Positions 1 to 8,108 are shown, counted from the first letter of the stretch. The stretch: DNA of 64,000 nt from CAZYVU01 sp964651435 (GCA_964651435.1 CAZYVU010000007.1:23681-87680), one strand, 5' to 3'. The notes: generated by a model from the letters alone, not told the origin. Numbers and translations: made by a program.

Positions 1-244
1 GCTTGAATGAAAGGGCCGTTGCCCAGTAGAGAAACGGCGGCTTCTCGAAGTAGCGTGTGTAGTTAAAATAGGGGACAACCCAGTCGCCGCTTTCCACCAT
101 TTCCCGAGGAATCTCGGCATACCTGCCCTCATCGGGCTCCTTCAAAGAGTAATCACCAAGATTGACGAAGAAGAAGAGCAATGAAAGGAGCAGTAGGATC
201 GCGACGCGGCCCAGTGCCGTGGAGGTGCCTGCCTGAACCTTCAT
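1..244 (-). CDS. ArnT-like glycosyltransferase, C-terminus beyond window
   Basis: The first 81 residues of a membrane glycosyltransferase of the ArnT/PMT_2 (GT-C) type, which move a sugar from a polyprenyl-phosphate carrier to a periplasmic acceptor such as lipid A. Visible: one N-terminal membrane segment (about residues 13-29), then the canonical first-loop signature with DEGRYAE and further on YFEKPPFLYW; the DE pair is the proposed catalytic/metal site in GT-C enzymes. Its ATG overlaps the stop of the upstream homologue in an ATGA junction, so the two are translationally coupled. The rest of the gene lies to the left of the window. Family assignment is firm; acceptor and sugar are unknown. 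Confidence 0.85.
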   Translation of the reverse strand, partial: MKVQAGTSTALGRVAILLLLSLLFFFVNLGDYSLKEPDEGRYAEIPREMVESGDWVVPYFNYTRYFEKPPFLYWATALSFK

Positions 245-1797
245 GACTTGCCGCCCCGGTACTCAAGGATGACCATGTCCGTACCCCCCACCTTTCTCTC
301 TGCCAGGACCACAGCGCCTGACAGCGCCTCGGAAACCTCCCGCAAGTCCCTTTTTCGCGTGAGAATTATAAGCCGCCCGTGGTGCCGTCCCACCTCCCGC
401 AGGCCCTTCGTGTCGTGCTCGTCCACATGGAGAGCCCGCTGTCCCACATAGTATACATACACACCCCTCATGCTTCCGTAGTATAACCAGGGTCTGCCGT
501 CTGAAACAATCCGTTTGACCTCTGCGGCCAGGGGGCGGGGGGATTTGAAGGAATCGATCTTCTCGTACAGAATTATGTTGGCCAGCAAGAAGGAGGCACA
601 GACAAGGGAGAAAAGGGCGACCCAAAGGTCCCTCGCAGATCTTCGGACGGCAAAGAGTATGGCAACGCCCCCCCCGGCAAAGAGGACGGAAAAAAGGATG
701 CATTCATTTCGAAGCTGCGCCGGGATCATTTTCGGTCCGGCGACAAGCACCCCGGCTGCCACGAGGAGCGCTGTGGAAAGCAGCACGCCAACAATTTTCT
801 GATAGAGGGCGGAAGGTCCCTCCAAGGCCAGGGCTGAGAAGACCGACAGGGCAGGTACGAGAGGGAGCATATACTTGCTGATTTTTCCCGAAGAGACTGA
901 AAGGAACAGAAAGGCCCAGGTCGAAAAGATGAGAAGGAAAAGGATCAGGAGACTCTCCTTTCGCTCTTTGAAGGCCCTATAGATGCCCAAGGGCAGGAAG
1001 AGGGACCAGGGCAGGAAGTCCATCGGCAAGGTCGTAAGGTAATAATAGAAGGGCCGCCGGTGGCTCCACGCCTCGGAAAAGCGCAGCAGGTTCTGTCGGA
1101 CCACATTTTCGTAAAGAAAAGAAGGGCCCTCCTTGAGGTAAACGGCTACGTACCACGGCATGACGATGGCAGCGAAGAGCAGGGATGCAGCACCGGCATG
1201 GAGCAACGGAAAGGGCGTCTTTCTCTTGGCCAGAAAGGAAAAGGCCAGCATAGGGGGAAGGGTGAGGACCAACGCAAGAGGGCCTTTCGTGAGAAAGGCA
1301 CCCCCCAAGAAGACGGCACAAAGGTAAAGGCAACCGGTCCTCTCCTTCGCGAAGAACCACAGGAAGGAAAAGAGTGACAGGCAAAGAAATGCCGAAAAGA
1401 CCATGTCCACCTGAACATATCGTGCCTGCCAGTAGACGAGAGGTGATGAAACAAAGATGAGCGACGCATAGAGGGCCCTCTTTCTGTCCGAAAGCCATGC
1501 CACGGTGGCAAAAAGGGCACAGGCAAGAGCCAGTGCAAAAAGAGCCGACGGCACCCGGAAGGAGATCTCCTCCTTGAGCCACGGCTGAATCTTGCCGGAA
1601 GCATATAGGACATAGTAATACAGGGGGGGCTTCTCGGCGTAGGGCTTTCCGTTGAGGCGGGGCACGACGAAATCGTCCTCTAATTCCCGGGCCACCTGGG
1701 CAAAATCCCCCTCGTCGGGCGCCCAAAAATCCCTCGATCCAAGGCCTGTGAAAAACAATGCTATGGCCAAGCAGGAGAGTAGTATCATCCCTTTCAT
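241..1797 (-). CDS. ArnT-like membrane glycosyltransferase (PMT_2 family)
   Basis: A 518-residue multi-membrane-span protein of the dolichyl-P-mannose mannosyltransferase/ArnT superfamily. After the first membrane segment it has the motif WAPDEGDFAQVAREL and then AEKPPLYYY, a slightly divergent version of the loop seen in the gene that follows it. About a dozen hydrophobic segments follow, with a short C-terminal soluble tail. I place the start at the internal ATG at 1797 because the longer frame (to 1872) would run into the 3' end of RNase P RNA and adds 25 residues without family similarity; no clear Shine-Dalgarno decides it. Likely role: decoration of lipid A or another lipid-linked glycan at the outer face of the inner membrane. 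Substrate not predictable. Confidence 0.85.
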   Translation of the reverse strand: MKGMILLSCLAIALFFTGLGSRDFWAPDEGDFAQVARELEDDFVVPRLNGKPYAEKPPLYYYVLYASGKIQPWLKEEISFRVPSALFALALACALFATVAWLSDRKRALYASLIFVSSPLVYWQARYVQVDMVFSAFLCLSLFSFLWFFAKERTGCLYLCAVFLGGAFLTKGPLALVLTLPPMLAFSFLAKRKTPFPLLHAGAASLLFAAIVMPWYVAVYLKEGPSFLYENVVRQNLLRFSEAWSHRRPFYYYLTTLPMDFLPWSLFLPLGIYRAFKERKESLLILFLLIFSTWAFLFLSVSSGKISKYMLPLVPALSVFSALALEGPSALYQKIVGVLLSTALLVAAGVLVAGPKMIPAQLRNECILFSVLFAGGGVAILFAVRRSARDLWVALFSLVCASFLLANIILYEKIDSFKSPRPLAAEVKRIVSDGRPWLYYGSMRGVYVYYVGQRALHVDEHDTKGLREVGRHHGRLIILTRKRDLREVSEALSGAVVLAERKVGGTDMVILEYRGGKS

Positions 1798-1864
1798 GTC
1801 GATCGGCTCGTGCGGCTGTATAGGGGAGGGCACATCGGCTATAAGGGAAGCATAAAAAGGGGCT

Positions 1865-2334
1865 GAGGACAAGGGTAGACTGTAAGCCGGGTTCTGTCTC
1901 CCGCTGAACGCGGGACGGTAGTCATTCCTCTGGCCCCGTGCGTGCCGGGGTCTTGCGGCCTACCCGGGTTAAAGGACGGGCCGTCCTCATCGCGCTGCGA
2001 GCGCGATCCCCTGTTTGGCCTTGCATCGGATGGGGTTTGCCAAGCTCCCGCGTCGCCGCGGGACTGGTAAGCTCTTGCCTCACCATTTCACCCTTACCCG
2101 CCAAGGCTCTCGCCTTGAAGTTCGGAGTTCTGAGTTCGGAGCTTAGAGCCTTCATCAGCCCGAAGCCCTTCACCTGCTTCTCTTCACTGCCGCCGAAGGC
2201 GGCGTGGGCGGTGTATTTTCTGTTGCACTTTCCTTGAAGTTGCCTCCAGTCCCCATTAGGGACCATCCTGCCCTGCGATGCCCGGACTTTCCTCCCCCTG
2301 TAAGGGGGCGACCACCCGTCTACCCTTGTCCTCT
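1865..2334 (-). ncRNA. rnpB: RNase P RNA (class A)
   Basis: The catalytic RNA that matures tRNA 5' ends. On the minus strand the conserved 5' P4 strand GAGGAAAGTCCGGGC is at about 2280-2294 and the 3' hallmark ACAGAACCCGGCTTAC near 1875-1890. The core words AAGTGCAACAGA, GGTAAGGGTGAAA and GCAAGGCCAAACAGGGG appear in the expected order. The ends are set by a perfect P1 helix: GAGGACAAGGGTAGAC at the 5' end pairs with the 3' end. At about 470 nt it is longer than the usual 350-400. The surplus lies in the P12 arm, about 108 nt where E. coli has roughly 24, and contains tandem heptamers. A T-run follows the 3' end. Confidence 0.95.
2119..2146. repeat. Heptamer tandem repeat inside rnpB P12 arm
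   Basis: Four head-to-tail 7-bp units with consensus AGTTCGG (second unit one change, fourth degenerate) inside the RNase P RNA gene. They are flanked by complementary GGCTCT/AGAGCC that closes a stem. The position corresponds to helix P12, a variable part of the molecule. Confidence 0.8.
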
Positions 2335-2422
2335 GATCAAGCTTCTTTTGCCGTCGCCATGTCTTGCTCGCCTGCCCTGCTTGCCGTCACAGTCTACTGC
2401 CCGGCCAAGAAAAACGGACTCC

Positions 2423-3133
2423 TTACTCTGCTTCCGAGAAGTAAAATATCCGGTTACAGCTCGGACAGGTGTGAAGCCTAAGGTTTTTTGTAACTTCAAT
2501 AAAATACTGAGGAGGAATATTCATGTAGCAACCCATGCAGACAGCTTCCTTAACGTTGACTACGGCCAGACCTCCTCTCCTCGCCCGGAGCGTCTCGTAT
2601 GTCTTTCTGAGGTCGGCATTAACGGTGGACAGCAGCTTTTCTCTCTGGGTTTTGAGTTCCGATATGCTCTTGCCGATCGATTCGATCTCCTCATTAAGGA
2701 CCTTCTTCTCCCCGGCTACTTCCTTTTCTCTCGTCGACAGGAAGGTGGTGGTCGAGTGATTGTCCTTTTTGAGGCCCTCGACCTGATCCATGAGCACGAT
2801 GATATCCTCTTCCATCTTGTCTCCGGCCACCTTCAGGGTCTCGATCTCCTTGAGCAATGCCTGATATTCCTTGTTTGTCTTTACCTCGTAGAGCCGGGAT
2901 TCAAGCTTCTTGATCTTTTCTTTCTCCGCATCAAGGTCCTTTTCTTTTCGCTTCCTTTCCTTTTCCAGCTCTTCAACAATGACTTTTTCCGTGGCGATCT
3001 TTTCGCGCATTCCTTCAATTTCCGTGTCCAACTCTTCCAATCGGCCTGGCGCACTCACCATTTTACGTTCCCACTGCGCGATCTGGGAATCTATCTTTTG
3101 TGCCTCAAAAAGAGTTCTCAGTTCCTCTTCCAA
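2423..3133 (-). CDS. Coiled-coil C4 zinc-ribbon protein (COG1579)
   Basis: A 236-residue protein of the COG1579 family, annotated as putative nucleic-acid-binding. Residues 1-180 are almost wholly charged heptad-like coiled coil. The C-terminus is a zinc ribbon with CxxC pairs at C199/C202 and C223/C226. The start codon is TTG, supported by GGAGGG seven bases upstream. It lies about 90 bp upstream of rnpB on the same strand. A strong hairpin separates it from the upstream tRNA, so it needs its own promoter or read-through. Cellular role unproven; family identification is confident. Confidence 0.85.
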   Translation of the reverse strand: MEEELRTLFEAQKIDSQIAQWERKMVSAPGRLEELDTEIEGMREKIATEKVIVEELEKERKRKEKDLDAEKEKIKKLESRLYEVKTNKEYQALLKEIETLKVAGDKMEEDIIVLMDQVEGLKKDNHSTTTFLSTREKEVAGEKKVLNEEIESIGKSISELKTQREKLLSTVNADLRKTYETLRARRGGLAVVNVKEAVCMGCYMNIPPQYFIEVTKNLRLHTCPSCNRIFYFSEAE

Positions 3134-3151
3134 AATGAGCCCTCCAAAATG

Positions 3152-3187
3152 AAAAGGGGGTGCACCCTAAGGTACACCCCCTTTTTT
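3152..3187. terminator. Bidirectional intrinsic terminator
   Basis: An 11-bp stem GGGGGTGCACC / GGTACACCCCC with a CTAA loop, preceded by AAAA and followed by TTTTTT. On the minus strand it lies just downstream of the tRNA and would end its transcript; on the plus strand nothing obvious feeds it. Confidence 0.85.
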
Positions 3188-3235
3188 GATAGCGATACTA
3201 TAAAGCAATTTTTTAGCCACATCCGCAATTTTTAT

Positions 3236-3308
3236 TGGGCCCACCTGGCCTCGAACCAGGGGCCTACCGGTTATGAGCCGGTGGCTCTACCAACTGAGCT
3301 ATGGGCCC
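3236..3308 (-). tRNA. tRNA with CAT anticodon (Ile2 or elongator Met)
   Basis: A complete 73-nt cloverleaf: 7-bp acceptor GGGCCCA/TGGGCCC, D arm GCTC/GAGC, anticodon stem ACCGG/CCGGT with loop CTCATAA, T arm CCTGG-TTCGAGG-CCAGG, discriminator A and no encoded CCA. The anticodon CAT fits elongator Met or the lysidine-modified Ile2. The paired G1-C72 end excludes initiator tRNA. The loop context resembles Ile2 somewhat more, but I cannot separate the two by eye. Confidence 0.93.
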
Positions 3309-3320
3309 GTAATTAGTAGT

Positions 3321-3350
3321 ATGATAACCGATGCTTACGCTACTTGTCAA
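3321..3350 (-). promoter_or_regulatory. Sigma-70 promoter of the tRNA
   Basis: On the minus strand, TTGACA (3350-3345), an 18-bp spacer and TATCAT (3326-3321), placing the start a few bases before the tRNA 5' end at 3308. Confidence 0.75.
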
Positions 3351-3448
3351 GGAATAGGTCCTTGGTCCCATTTTTTCGTTTTCTTTTCTGCAGATTCACT
3401 ATAGAATGTTTCGCAGGGGCAGAAGAAGCGCTATGCATAGGAGGGGAC

Positions 3449-4795
3449 ATGGAAGACAAGAAGGCAACAAAGGAAGAGCTTATCGAGAAGGCCAAGAAAC
3501 CGGCTTACGATGCCCTCAAGATGCATCCGTACTACAAGGGCAAAATAGAAATTGTACCTAAGTGCGTTATCAGGGATTTTCGGGATTTTGCAATCTGGTA
3601 CACCCCGGGTGTGGCCGAGCCCTGCAAAGAGATCAACAAGTTTCCGGAAAAGGTTTACGAATACACGAACAAGGCCAACATGGTCGCCATCGTGACAGAT
3701 GGGACACGGGTCTTGGGCCTTGGAGACATAGGCCCCATGGCGGGGCTTCCAGTTATGGAGGGCAAGGCATTGCTCTTCAAGTACCTTGGGGGCGTGGACG
3801 CCTTCCCTATTTGCCTTGATACGAAGGATGCCGACGAAATCATCAGAACAGTCAAGATTCTGGCACCGACATTCGGCGGTGTCAACCTTGAGGATATCGA
3901 AAACCCGAAATGCTTCTATGTCCTGGAGAGGCTGCGGCAGGAGTCGCCCATTCCTGTCTGGCATGACGACCAGCAGGGCACGGCGGCCGTGACGCTTGCC
4001 GGACTGATCAATGCCCTAAAGGTTGTGGGAAAGAAGATCAATGAGGCCAAGGTCACCATGGTGGGGATCGGCGCTGCCAACGTCTGCATCGTTCGTATGC
4101 TCATCAAAGCGGGCGTCGACCCGAAGAAAATGCTCGTTGTAGACAGCAAGGGTATTTTGAATAGAAAACGGGACGATATCAAGCCTTCCCACAAGGAGAA
4201 ACTGGAGTTTTGCGGGATAACGAACGAAGAGAACAGGGCCGGTGGCATTCCTGAAGCGCTGAGGGGCCAGGACGTTCTCATCGCCCTCTCCAAATCGGGG
4301 CCCGACGTCATCGACAAGGCATGGGTCGGAGCGATGGCCGATAGCGCCATCGTCTTCGTTTGCGCCAATCCCATACCTGAAATGTGGCCCTGGGATGCCA
4401 AGGAGGCGGGGGCCAGAGTTGTTGCAACGGGACGGAGCGACTTCCCGAATCAGGTCAATAATTCGGTGGGCTTTCCTGCAATCTTTCGCGGTACCCTGGA
4501 CGTCAGAGCCCGAACCATCACCGATGAGATGTGCATTGCCGCAGCCGTAGAGCTGGCAAGATGTGCGGAAGACAAAGGCATCCACGAGGATTACCTCCTT
4601 CCGACCATGGACGACGTCGATGTCTTTCCCCGGGAGGCCGTGGCCGTTGCCAGGAAGGCCATGGAGCAGGGCGTGGCGCAGCTTAAGCTGACCGAAGAAG
4701 AGCTTTTTCAAATGGCGGACAGCAAGATCAAGCGGGCCCGCGAAGAGGTCGGGCTGATGATGGAAAAGGGCATCATAGAGCCATACAGGGAGTGA
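3449..4795 (+). CDS. NAD(P)-dependent malic enzyme
   Basis: A 448-residue oxidative decarboxylase converting malate to pyruvate and CO2. Visible are WYTPGVAEPCKEI and VTDGTRVLGLGDIGP of the N-terminal malic domain, the catalytic region with VWHDDQQGTAAVTLAGL, and a Rossmann segment VTMVGIGAANV opening the NAD-binding domain. Length is that of the short bacterial form without a phosphotransacetylase tail. The open frame extends further upstream, but the ATG at 3449 has GGAGGGG at ideal spacing and the extension is not family-like. It is followed immediately by fumarase, so the operon links fumarate, malate and pyruvate. Cofactor preference cannot be read. Confidence 0.93.
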   Translation: MEDKKATKEELIEKAKKPAYDALKMHPYYKGKIEIVPKCVIRDFRDFAIWYTPGVAEPCKEINKFPEKVYEYTNKANMVAIVTDGTRVLGLGDIGPMAGLPVMEGKALLFKYLGGVDAFPICLDTKDADEIIRTVKILAPTFGGVNLEDIENPKCFYVLERLRQESPIPVWHDDQQGTAAVTLAGLINALKVVGKKINEAKVTMVGIGAANVCIVRMLIKAGVDPKKMLVVDSKGILNRKRDDIKPSHKEKLEFCGITNEENRAGGIPEALRGQDVLIALSKSGPDVIDKAWVGAMADSAIVFVCANPIPEMWPWDAKEAGARVVATGRSDFPNQVNNSVGFPAIFRGTLDVRARTITDEMCIAAAVELARCAEDKGIHEDYLLPTMDDVDVFPREAVAVARKAMEQGVAQLKLTEEELFQMADSKIKRAREEVGLMMEKGIIEPYRE

Positions 4796-5638
4796 GTGAT
4801 GAGGGAAGTTCATGCTGATGACGTGATCGCAGCCGTGGAGAGGCTCTTCATTGAAGCCAATCTCTATCTGTCCGAAGACGTGCTGAAGGCCCTCAACGAT
4901 GCCGTAGAGCGCGAGAAATCGACCGTTGGTAAAGAGGTTATCAGGGAGCTGATCCTCAACGCCGAAACGGCGCGGAGAGAGCAGATACCCATATGTCAGG
5001 ATACGGGTCTTGCCGTCACCTTCGCTGAGGTGGGGCAGGATGTTCATGTTGTGGGAGGTGCTTTCTTAGACGCTATATCGGAAGGCGTGCGCAGGGCCTA
5101 CAAGAAGGGCTATCTTCGCAAATCCTGCTGCGACCCATTCAGCCGAAAAAATACAGGCGATAACACTCCGCCCATAGTGCACACCTCCATCGTACCGGGA
5201 GATAGGATACGCATAGTGGCCTTGCCCAAGGGTGGCGGAAGTGAGAATTACGGTGAGCTTCGAATGCTCGTTCCTTCGGCAGGCCGGGAGGGGGTTAAGG
5301 CTTTCATACTGGAGATGGTGGAGAAAGGGGGACCCAACCCGTGCCCCCCTATTATCGTGGGTGTGGGAATCGGAGGAAATTTTGAGGCGGCGGCGCTCCT
5401 CTCAAAAGAGGCGCTCATGGTGCCCCCTGGGAGGCGGAATCCCGATGCGGACGTTGCCGGATTGGAGGTTGAACTGCTCGACCTTATCAACAAAACGGGT
5501 ATCGGGCCTCAGGGATACGGCGGTACGGTAACGGCACTGGATGTTCACGTGAAGGTCATGCCATGCCACATCGCCTCGCTGCCCGTGGCCGTCAACATTC
5601 AGTGCCACGCACACCGGCTCAAAGAGGTTCTTATCTGA
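4796..5638 (+). CDS. Class I fumarate hydratase, alpha subunit
   Basis: A 280-residue N-terminal half of the oxygen-sensitive [4Fe-4S] fumarase (TtdA/FumA-N family). It shows ICQDTGLAVTF with a cluster-ligand cysteine, CCDPFSRKNTGDNTPP, LPKGGGSEN and GPNPCPP with further likely ligands. Tartrate dehydratase shares the fold; the malic enzyme neighbour favours fumarase. The GTG at 4796 follows the malic enzyme stop directly, and an ATG lies one codon later. The upstream AGGGAG suits the ATG better. It pairs with the beta subunit downstream. Confidence 0.9.
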   Translation: MMREVHADDVIAAVERLFIEANLYLSEDVLKALNDAVEREKSTVGKEVIRELILNAETARREQIPICQDTGLAVTFAEVGQDVHVVGGAFLDAISEGVRRAYKKGYLRKSCCDPFSRKNTGDNTPPIVHTSIVPGDRIRIVALPKGGGSENYGELRMLVPSAGREGVKAFILEMVEKGGPNPCPPIIVGVGIGGNFEAAALLSKEALMVPPGRRNPDADVAGLEVELLDLINKTGIGPQGYGGTVTALDVHVKVMPCHIASLPVAVNIQCHAHRLKEVLI

Positions 5639-5694
5639 TGGAGATCCGAGGCTGTAATATACACGCGATCGTTTCGCTTACGGTGGGGTAAAAT

Positions 5695-6249
5695 ATGGAG
5701 ATCAGACGGATCGAGACACCCTTGGAGGAAGACGTTGTCCAGCGGCTCGAAGCCGGACAGAAAGTCTTTCTTTCCGGCTTTATCTATACGGCCCGCGATG
5801 CGGCGCACAAACGGTTTTTCGATGCACTGAGCAAGGGGCAGTCTCTTCCCATGGACATACGGAATCAGGTGATCTATTATTGCGGGCCATCGCCCGCACC
5901 GCCCGGCAGGGTCATAGGTGCCTGCGGCCCCACAACGAGCTCCCGCATGGATGCTTATGCCCCAGAGCTGATCGCGTTAGGCCTTAAAGGAATGATAGGC
6001 AAGGGCAAGCGATCCCAATCAGTCAGGGATGCTCTGGCACTCCACAAGGCCGTCTATTTCGGCGCCACAGGCGGGGCGGGAGCGCTTCTTTCCAAGTGTG
6101 TCGTCTCGTCGGAGGTTATAGCCTATGAAGATCTGGGCCCCGAGGCGGTTGTGAAGCTCGGGGTGAGGGATTTCCCTCTTTTCGTTATCAATGATGTCTT
6201 CGGCCGAGACCTCTACCAGGCGGGCCTGCAGGAATACAGGAGATTATGA
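5695..6249 (+). CDS. Class I fumarate hydratase, beta subunit
   Basis: A 184-residue C-terminal fumarase half (Fumerase_C/TtdB). It has YYCGPSPAPPGRVIGACGPTTSSRMD and the glycine/lysine-rich GLKGMIGKGKRS, regions that in the family bind the substrate carboxylates. It follows the alpha subunit after 56 bp. That spacer begins with ATGGAGATC, the same nine bases that open this gene, but the upstream copy hits a stop after six codons and is not a usable start. The two subunits together hydrate fumarate to malate. Confidence 0.9.
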   Translation: MEIRRIETPLEEDVVQRLEAGQKVFLSGFIYTARDAAHKRFFDALSKGQSLPMDIRNQVIYYCGPSPAPPGRVIGACGPTTSSRMDAYAPELIALGLKGMIGKGKRSQSVRDALALHKAVYFGATGGAGALLSKCVVSSEVIAYEDLGPEAVVKLGVRDFPLFVINDVFGRDLYQAGLQEYRRL

Positions 6250-6256
6250 CCCCCGG

Positions 6257-6306
6257 TCCTGCGCACGGTATCAGGCAAGATGTTCCGCGCCTCCTGCGCA
6301 CGGTAT
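6257..6306. repeat. 15-bp direct repeat upstream of ino1
   Basis: TCCTGCGCACGGTAT occurs at 6257-6271 and again exactly at 6292-6306, 35 bp apart, in the gap between fumarase and inositol-phosphate synthase and directly before the predicted ino1 promoter. Confidence 0.8.
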
Positions 6307-6311
6307 ATCTT

Positions 6312-6340
6312 TTGACTTTTTAGGATAATTATTTTAAAAA
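6312..6340 (+). promoter_or_regulatory. Predicted promoter of ino1
   Basis: TTGACT at 6312-6317, 17-bp AT-rich spacer, TAAAAA at 6335-6340, in an otherwise non-coding AT-rich stretch. The -10 match is modest. Confidence 0.45.
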
Positions 6341-6365
6341 AGGGAAAACCTTTATCGAAGAGACT

Positions 6366-7457
6366 ATGAAAGAAATTCGCCTTGCCATAGTAGGTGTAGG
6401 AAATTGTGCGAGCTCGCTTGTCCAAGGTTTGCAGTATTATTCGACGCCAAGGGCCGATAGTATAGGCCTCATGCACCATGAACTTGGCGGGTATGTTCCG
6501 GGAGATATCAAGGTGGTGGCGGCCTTCGACGTCGACGCGCGAAAAGTGGGAAAGCCGCTCAATGAGGCGGTCTTTGCACCCCCGAACTGCACGAAGGGCA
6601 TAGCCCGAGACCTTCCGCCATCCAGCGTGGAGGTCAAGATGGGGCCGGTATTTGACGGCGTGTCACCCCATATGAGCAATTACCCCAGCGAGCAAACCTT
6701 TGTCCTTTCCGACAGGAATCCTGACGACGTCGCTGCCGTTCTTAAGAAAGAGGGCGTCGAGATATTACTGAACTATCTCCCCGTCGGCTCCGAACAAGCG
6801 ACGCGGTTCTATGCCCAGGTGTGCATGGCCGCGGGCGTAAGCCTGATAAACTGCATCCCTGTCTTTATTGCCTCGGACGCCCACTGGGCCGGGGAGTTCC
6901 GGGAGAAGGGGATTCCGATTATAGGCGACGACGTTAAGTCTCAGATAGGCGCCACGATCATCCACCGCACCCTCGCCAAGTTGTTCAGCGACAGGGGGGT
7001 CACAATAGACCGGACATACCAGCTCAACACGGGCGGAAACACGGACTTTCTCAACATGCTGAACCGCGACCGGTTGGTCTCAAAAAAGGTCTCAAAGACC
7101 GAGGCCGTCCAGTCCCTTCTCGAAGCACCGCTCAGGTCCGACAATATACACATCGGGCCTTCCGATTACGTACCCTGGCAAAAAGACAACAAAATCTGCT
7201 TCATGAGGCTGGAAGGAAGAATCTTCGGCGACATACCCATCGACATAGAGATCAGGCTCTCCGTAGAAGATTCCCCCAACAGCGCCGGCTGTATCATCGA
7301 CGCCATCCGTTGCTGCAAGCTTGCCAGAGAAAGGAAGGTTGCAGGCGTCCTCGAGTCGATTTCGGCATACACGATGAAGCACCCTCTCAAACAGTACCCC
7401 GATGATGTAGCGAGGACGATGGTAGAGGAGTTCATTCGGGGAGCGAGAGAACGATAG
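6366..7457 (+). CDS. ino1: myo-Inositol-1-phosphate synthase
   Basis: A 363-residue NAD-dependent enzyme turning glucose-6-phosphate into inositol-1-phosphate. The N-terminus carries a Rossmann motif IVGVGNCASSLVQGLQYY. The highly conserved core GDDVKSQIGATIIHRTLA and LNTGGNTDFLNML with catalytic lysines and NAD contacts is intact. It is of the shorter actinobacterial/archaeal type rather than the eukaryotic type of about 510 residues. The gene ten bases downstream encodes a CDP-alcohol phosphotransferase, so the product is most likely used for an inositol phospholipid. Confidence 0.93.
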   Translation: MKEIRLAIVGVGNCASSLVQGLQYYSTPRADSIGLMHHELGGYVPGDIKVVAAFDVDARKVGKPLNEAVFAPPNCTKGIARDLPPSSVEVKMGPVFDGVSPHMSNYPSEQTFVLSDRNPDDVAAVLKKEGVEILLNYLPVGSEQATRFYAQVCMAAGVSLINCIPVFIASDAHWAGEFREKGIPIIGDDVKSQIGATIIHRTLAKLFSDRGVTIDRTYQLNTGGNTDFLNMLNRDRLVSKKVSKTEAVQSLLEAPLRSDNIHIGPSDYVPWQKDNKICFMRLEGRIFGDIPIDIEIRLSVEDSPNSAGCIIDAIRCCKLARERKVAGVLESISAYTMKHPLKQYPDDVARTMVEEFIRGARER

Positions 7458-7466
7458 GTCAGACCC

Positions 7467-8108
7467 TTGATCAGTTCTAAGGCTGGTCACAGACTCGATC
7501 CCCTTCTTAACAGGATTTACGGTAGTGTTTTCGGCGCCAAAACCGTCGATCCCAATATTTTCACGATCATTGGCCTTATCTTTGCCGTTGGCTCGGCCGT
7601 TCTTCTCGCCGGCGGCCTGTTCCTTTGGTCCGGGATACTTCTATTTCTTTCCGGTTTTTTTGACCTTATGGACGGCGCTCTGGCCCGGTCGCGAAGCCGC
7701 GTGACACGTTTCGGAGGATTTCTTGACTCTGTTATCGACCGCTATAGCGACCTTGGGCTGATGGTGGGCCTTGCCGTTTATTTTCTCAGAAACGGGGATT
7801 GGTTTTATCTGGTGGTGAGCCTTATAGCATTGGTCGGAACGGCCATCATTCCGTATGCCAAGGCTCGGGCAGAGGCAGCGTCGATCGACTGCAACGTCGG
7901 TTTGCTCGAAAGGTCAGAGCGCACGATTATTCTCCTTATCGGCATATTGTTTAATGTGCTACGACCGGCCGTTATCATTCTGGCCTGCCTCACCCATTTG
8001 ACCGTCATCCAGAGAATACTTTTTGTGAGAAAGAAGCTGTCACAAGATCCACTTGGTGAGGCACCGGCCCTAAAGCATCCCCCGGTGGGTCAGGACAAAA
8101 GGTTGTAG
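7467..8108 (+). CDS. CDP-alcohol phosphotransferase, likely PI-phosphate synthase
   Basis: A 213-residue inner-membrane enzyme with the complete family signature DG-x2-AR-x8-G-x3-D-x3-D (DGALARSRSRV...GGFLDSVIDRYSD) after the first membrane segments, and about six hydrophobic segments in all. The family joins a CDP-diacylglycerol headgroup to an alcohol. Lying ten bases after ino1, the acceptor is probably inositol-1-phosphate. Start is TTG at 7467; no ATG lies near the conserved N-terminus. Its 3' end overlaps ispG on the opposite strand by 19 bp. A phosphatidylglycerophosphate synthase role is the main alternative. Confidence 0.82.
   Translation: MISSKAGHRLDPLLNRIYGSVFGAKTVDPNIFTIIGLIFAVGSAVLLAGGLFLWSGILLFLSGFFDLMDGALARSRSRVTRFGGFLDSVIDRYSDLGLMVGLAVYFLRNGDWFYLVVSLIALVGTAIIPYAKARAEAASIDCNVGLLERSERTIILLIGILFNVLRPAVIILACLTHLTVIQRILFVRKKLSQDPLGEAPALKHPPVGQDKRL

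Noticed and set aside
2119..2146. CRISPR-like array
   Set aside because: Units are 7 bp with no spacers and lie inside rnpB.
3236..3308. Initiator tRNA-fMet
   Set aside because: Acceptor end is a paired G1-C72 and the anticodon stem lacks the three consecutive G-C pairs of initiators.
2204..3316. 370-codon open frame on the plus strand
   Set aside because: It runs antisense through rnpB, the zinc-ribbon gene and the tRNA; its last residues are simply the complement of the tRNA. Created by lack of stops opposite real genes.
4016..5047. 343-codon minus-strand open frame
   Set aside because: Opposite malic enzyme and fumarase alpha, both fully conserved; no ribosome site or domain.
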